6,269 nt of DNA from CAZAAW01 sp964483325. Lineage in GTDB: Bacteria; Pseudomonadota; Alphaproteobacteria; Rhizobiales; Kaistiaceae. The notes under the pieces are model-generated. The model was not told the DNA's origin. It made no database searches and was given only the letters and a program-made list of their open reading frames with translations. Shown here in pieces: positions 5,956 through 6,269 of this stretch (its first letter is position 1; every line of letters begins with the position of its first letter). The translations under genes and the position numbers were made by a program. Location of the stretch: positions 1 through 6,269 of the forward strand of contig CAZAAW010000056.1 in NCBI GenBank assembly GCA_964483325.1, written 5' to 3'.

Positions 5956-5960
5956 CCCTT
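5956..5960 (-). promoter_or_regulatory. Ribosome binding site of the 25-aa membrane protein
   Basis: AAGGG on the minus strand lies 6 nt from the ATG at 5947-5949. This spacing is one of the main reasons for calling the miniprotein real. Confidence 0.65.
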
Positions 5961-6051
5961 TCGCAACCGGCGCCGCCCACCGGCCGCGCCAAAACACCCA
6001 CGCTAACGCCAGAGGCTGTGCCGGGTTCCGGAGATGGGGGTGGGCGGGGTT

Positions 6052-6201
6052 GCGCCGGTGCGGGGTTGCTGCGGAGGACGGGCAGCGCCCTACCTCTCCC
6101 TGTGGGAGAGAGCCTGCCCCCGGACTTGATCCGGGTGAGGGACACTGCCTGTGACACGCGGGCTGCGGCGCTGGGGCAGGAATCCCGGCGGCCGAACCCC
6201 T
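6052..6201 (+). repeat. Long direct repeat, copy 2, with truncated mosaic element (copy F)
   Basis: This is the same-orientation partner of 3890-4061. The element proper starts at about 6089 with CTACCTCTCCC, the terminal hairpin at 6094-6110 (arms CTCTCCC/GGGAGAG, loop TGT) and the cassette hairpin at 6119-6135 (arms CCCGGA/TCCGGG, loop CTTGA). It then goes straight to TGAGGGACACTGCC without the GGAACGC cassette. A stem at 6170-6189 follows (GCTGGG/CCCGGC, with a G-T pair where copy 1 has C-G). Similarity stops after GGCCGAACCCCT, so the right half of the element is missing. The remainder of 5950-6269 holds no gene I can support. Confidence 0.85.
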
Positions 6202-6220
6202 TGCATGTTTGGATGGCCGA

Positions 6221-6236
6221 CTCAGCGCATGCTGAG
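6221..6236. repeat. Small hairpin
   Basis: A perfect 6-bp inverted repeat (CTCAGC/GCTGAG, loop GCAT), 7 nt before the large palindrome at the window edge. Together they may form a paired-hairpin structure belonging to a feature beyond the window. Confidence 0.5.
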
Positions 6237-6243
6237 AGGTGCG

Positions 6244-6269
6244 TCGAGGCCGGTGGCCACCGGCCTCGA
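6244..6269. repeat. Perfect 26-bp palindrome at the window edge
   Basis: Arm TCGAGGCCGGTGG is followed immediately by its exact reverse complement with no spacer. The sequence stops here, so the symmetry may extend and any T-run needed to call a terminator is unseen. It could be a terminator, an operator-like palindrome or another repeat. Confidence 0.6.

Noticed and set aside
5786..6157. Frames whose products contain SLTR...LSPTGRG-like segments, here and in the other repeat regions.
   Set aside because: These are translations of the palindromic element (GGTGAGGG and CTCTCCC parts) and represent spurious proteins.
6205..6269. A possible gene start (ATG at 6205, plus strand) or gene end (minus strand, TGA at 6222-6224) running off the window.
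   Set aside because: There are only about 20 codons, no Shine-Dalgarno before the ATG, and the palindrome reads open on both strands. There is not enough to call a gene.

Overview
The window looks like chromosomal DNA from a high-GC alphaproteobacterium, most likely of the order Hyphomicrobiales (Rhizobiales). GC content is about 70% by eye. The phosphomannomutase matches my memory of the rhizobial family nearly end to end, including its C-terminal YNQTI, and the prephenate dehydratase and formyltransferase have alphaproteobacterial character. I see no phage, transposase, CRISPR, toxin-antitoxin or defence genes. The gene content is housekeeping; the accessory interest lies between the genes.

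Layout. (1) Positions 1-241 hold the right end of a palindromic repeat (1-49), a short heptamer tandem (81-108) and the leader of the first gene. (2) 242-1762 (+) encodes a phosphomannomutase/phosphoglucomutase with a strong Shine-Dalgarno sequence. (3) 1763-2072 is a gap filled by a mosaic palindromic element in reverse orientation (1774-1947), a GC-rich hairpin (1955-1979) and a candidate promoter (2002-2030). (4) 2073-2930 pheA (+) and 2946-3878 fmt (+) form a tight two-gene unit with a 15-nt gap. (5) 3879-4137 is a convergent gap filled by a second, nearly complete copy of the mosaic element (3927-4128). (6) 4138-5712 (-) encodes a stand-alone Aas-type acyl-ACP/acyl-CoA synthetase with a TTG start. 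(7) 5872-5949 (-) encodes a 25-residue hydrophobic protein with a good ribosome binding site, upstream of the synthetase on the same strand. (8) 5950-6269 holds a third, truncated copy of the element (about 6052-6201), a small hairpin and a perfect 26-bp palindrome at the window edge.

How the genes relate. The mutase supplies hexose-1-phosphates for surface polysaccharide. PheA makes phenylpyruvate for phenylalanine. Fmt formylates the initiator tRNA. The synthetase activates fatty acids or lysophospholipid-derived acyl groups at the membrane. These are separate functions, and only pheA-fmt and possibly the small protein-synthetase pair look co-transcribed. The most distinctive observation is the repeat family. 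Its copies carry different combinations of two internal hairpin cassettes between terminal CTCTCCC/GGGAGAG hairpins, and they sit just beyond gene 3' ends, in the manner of rhizobial RIME/ABC or enterobacterial BIME elements.
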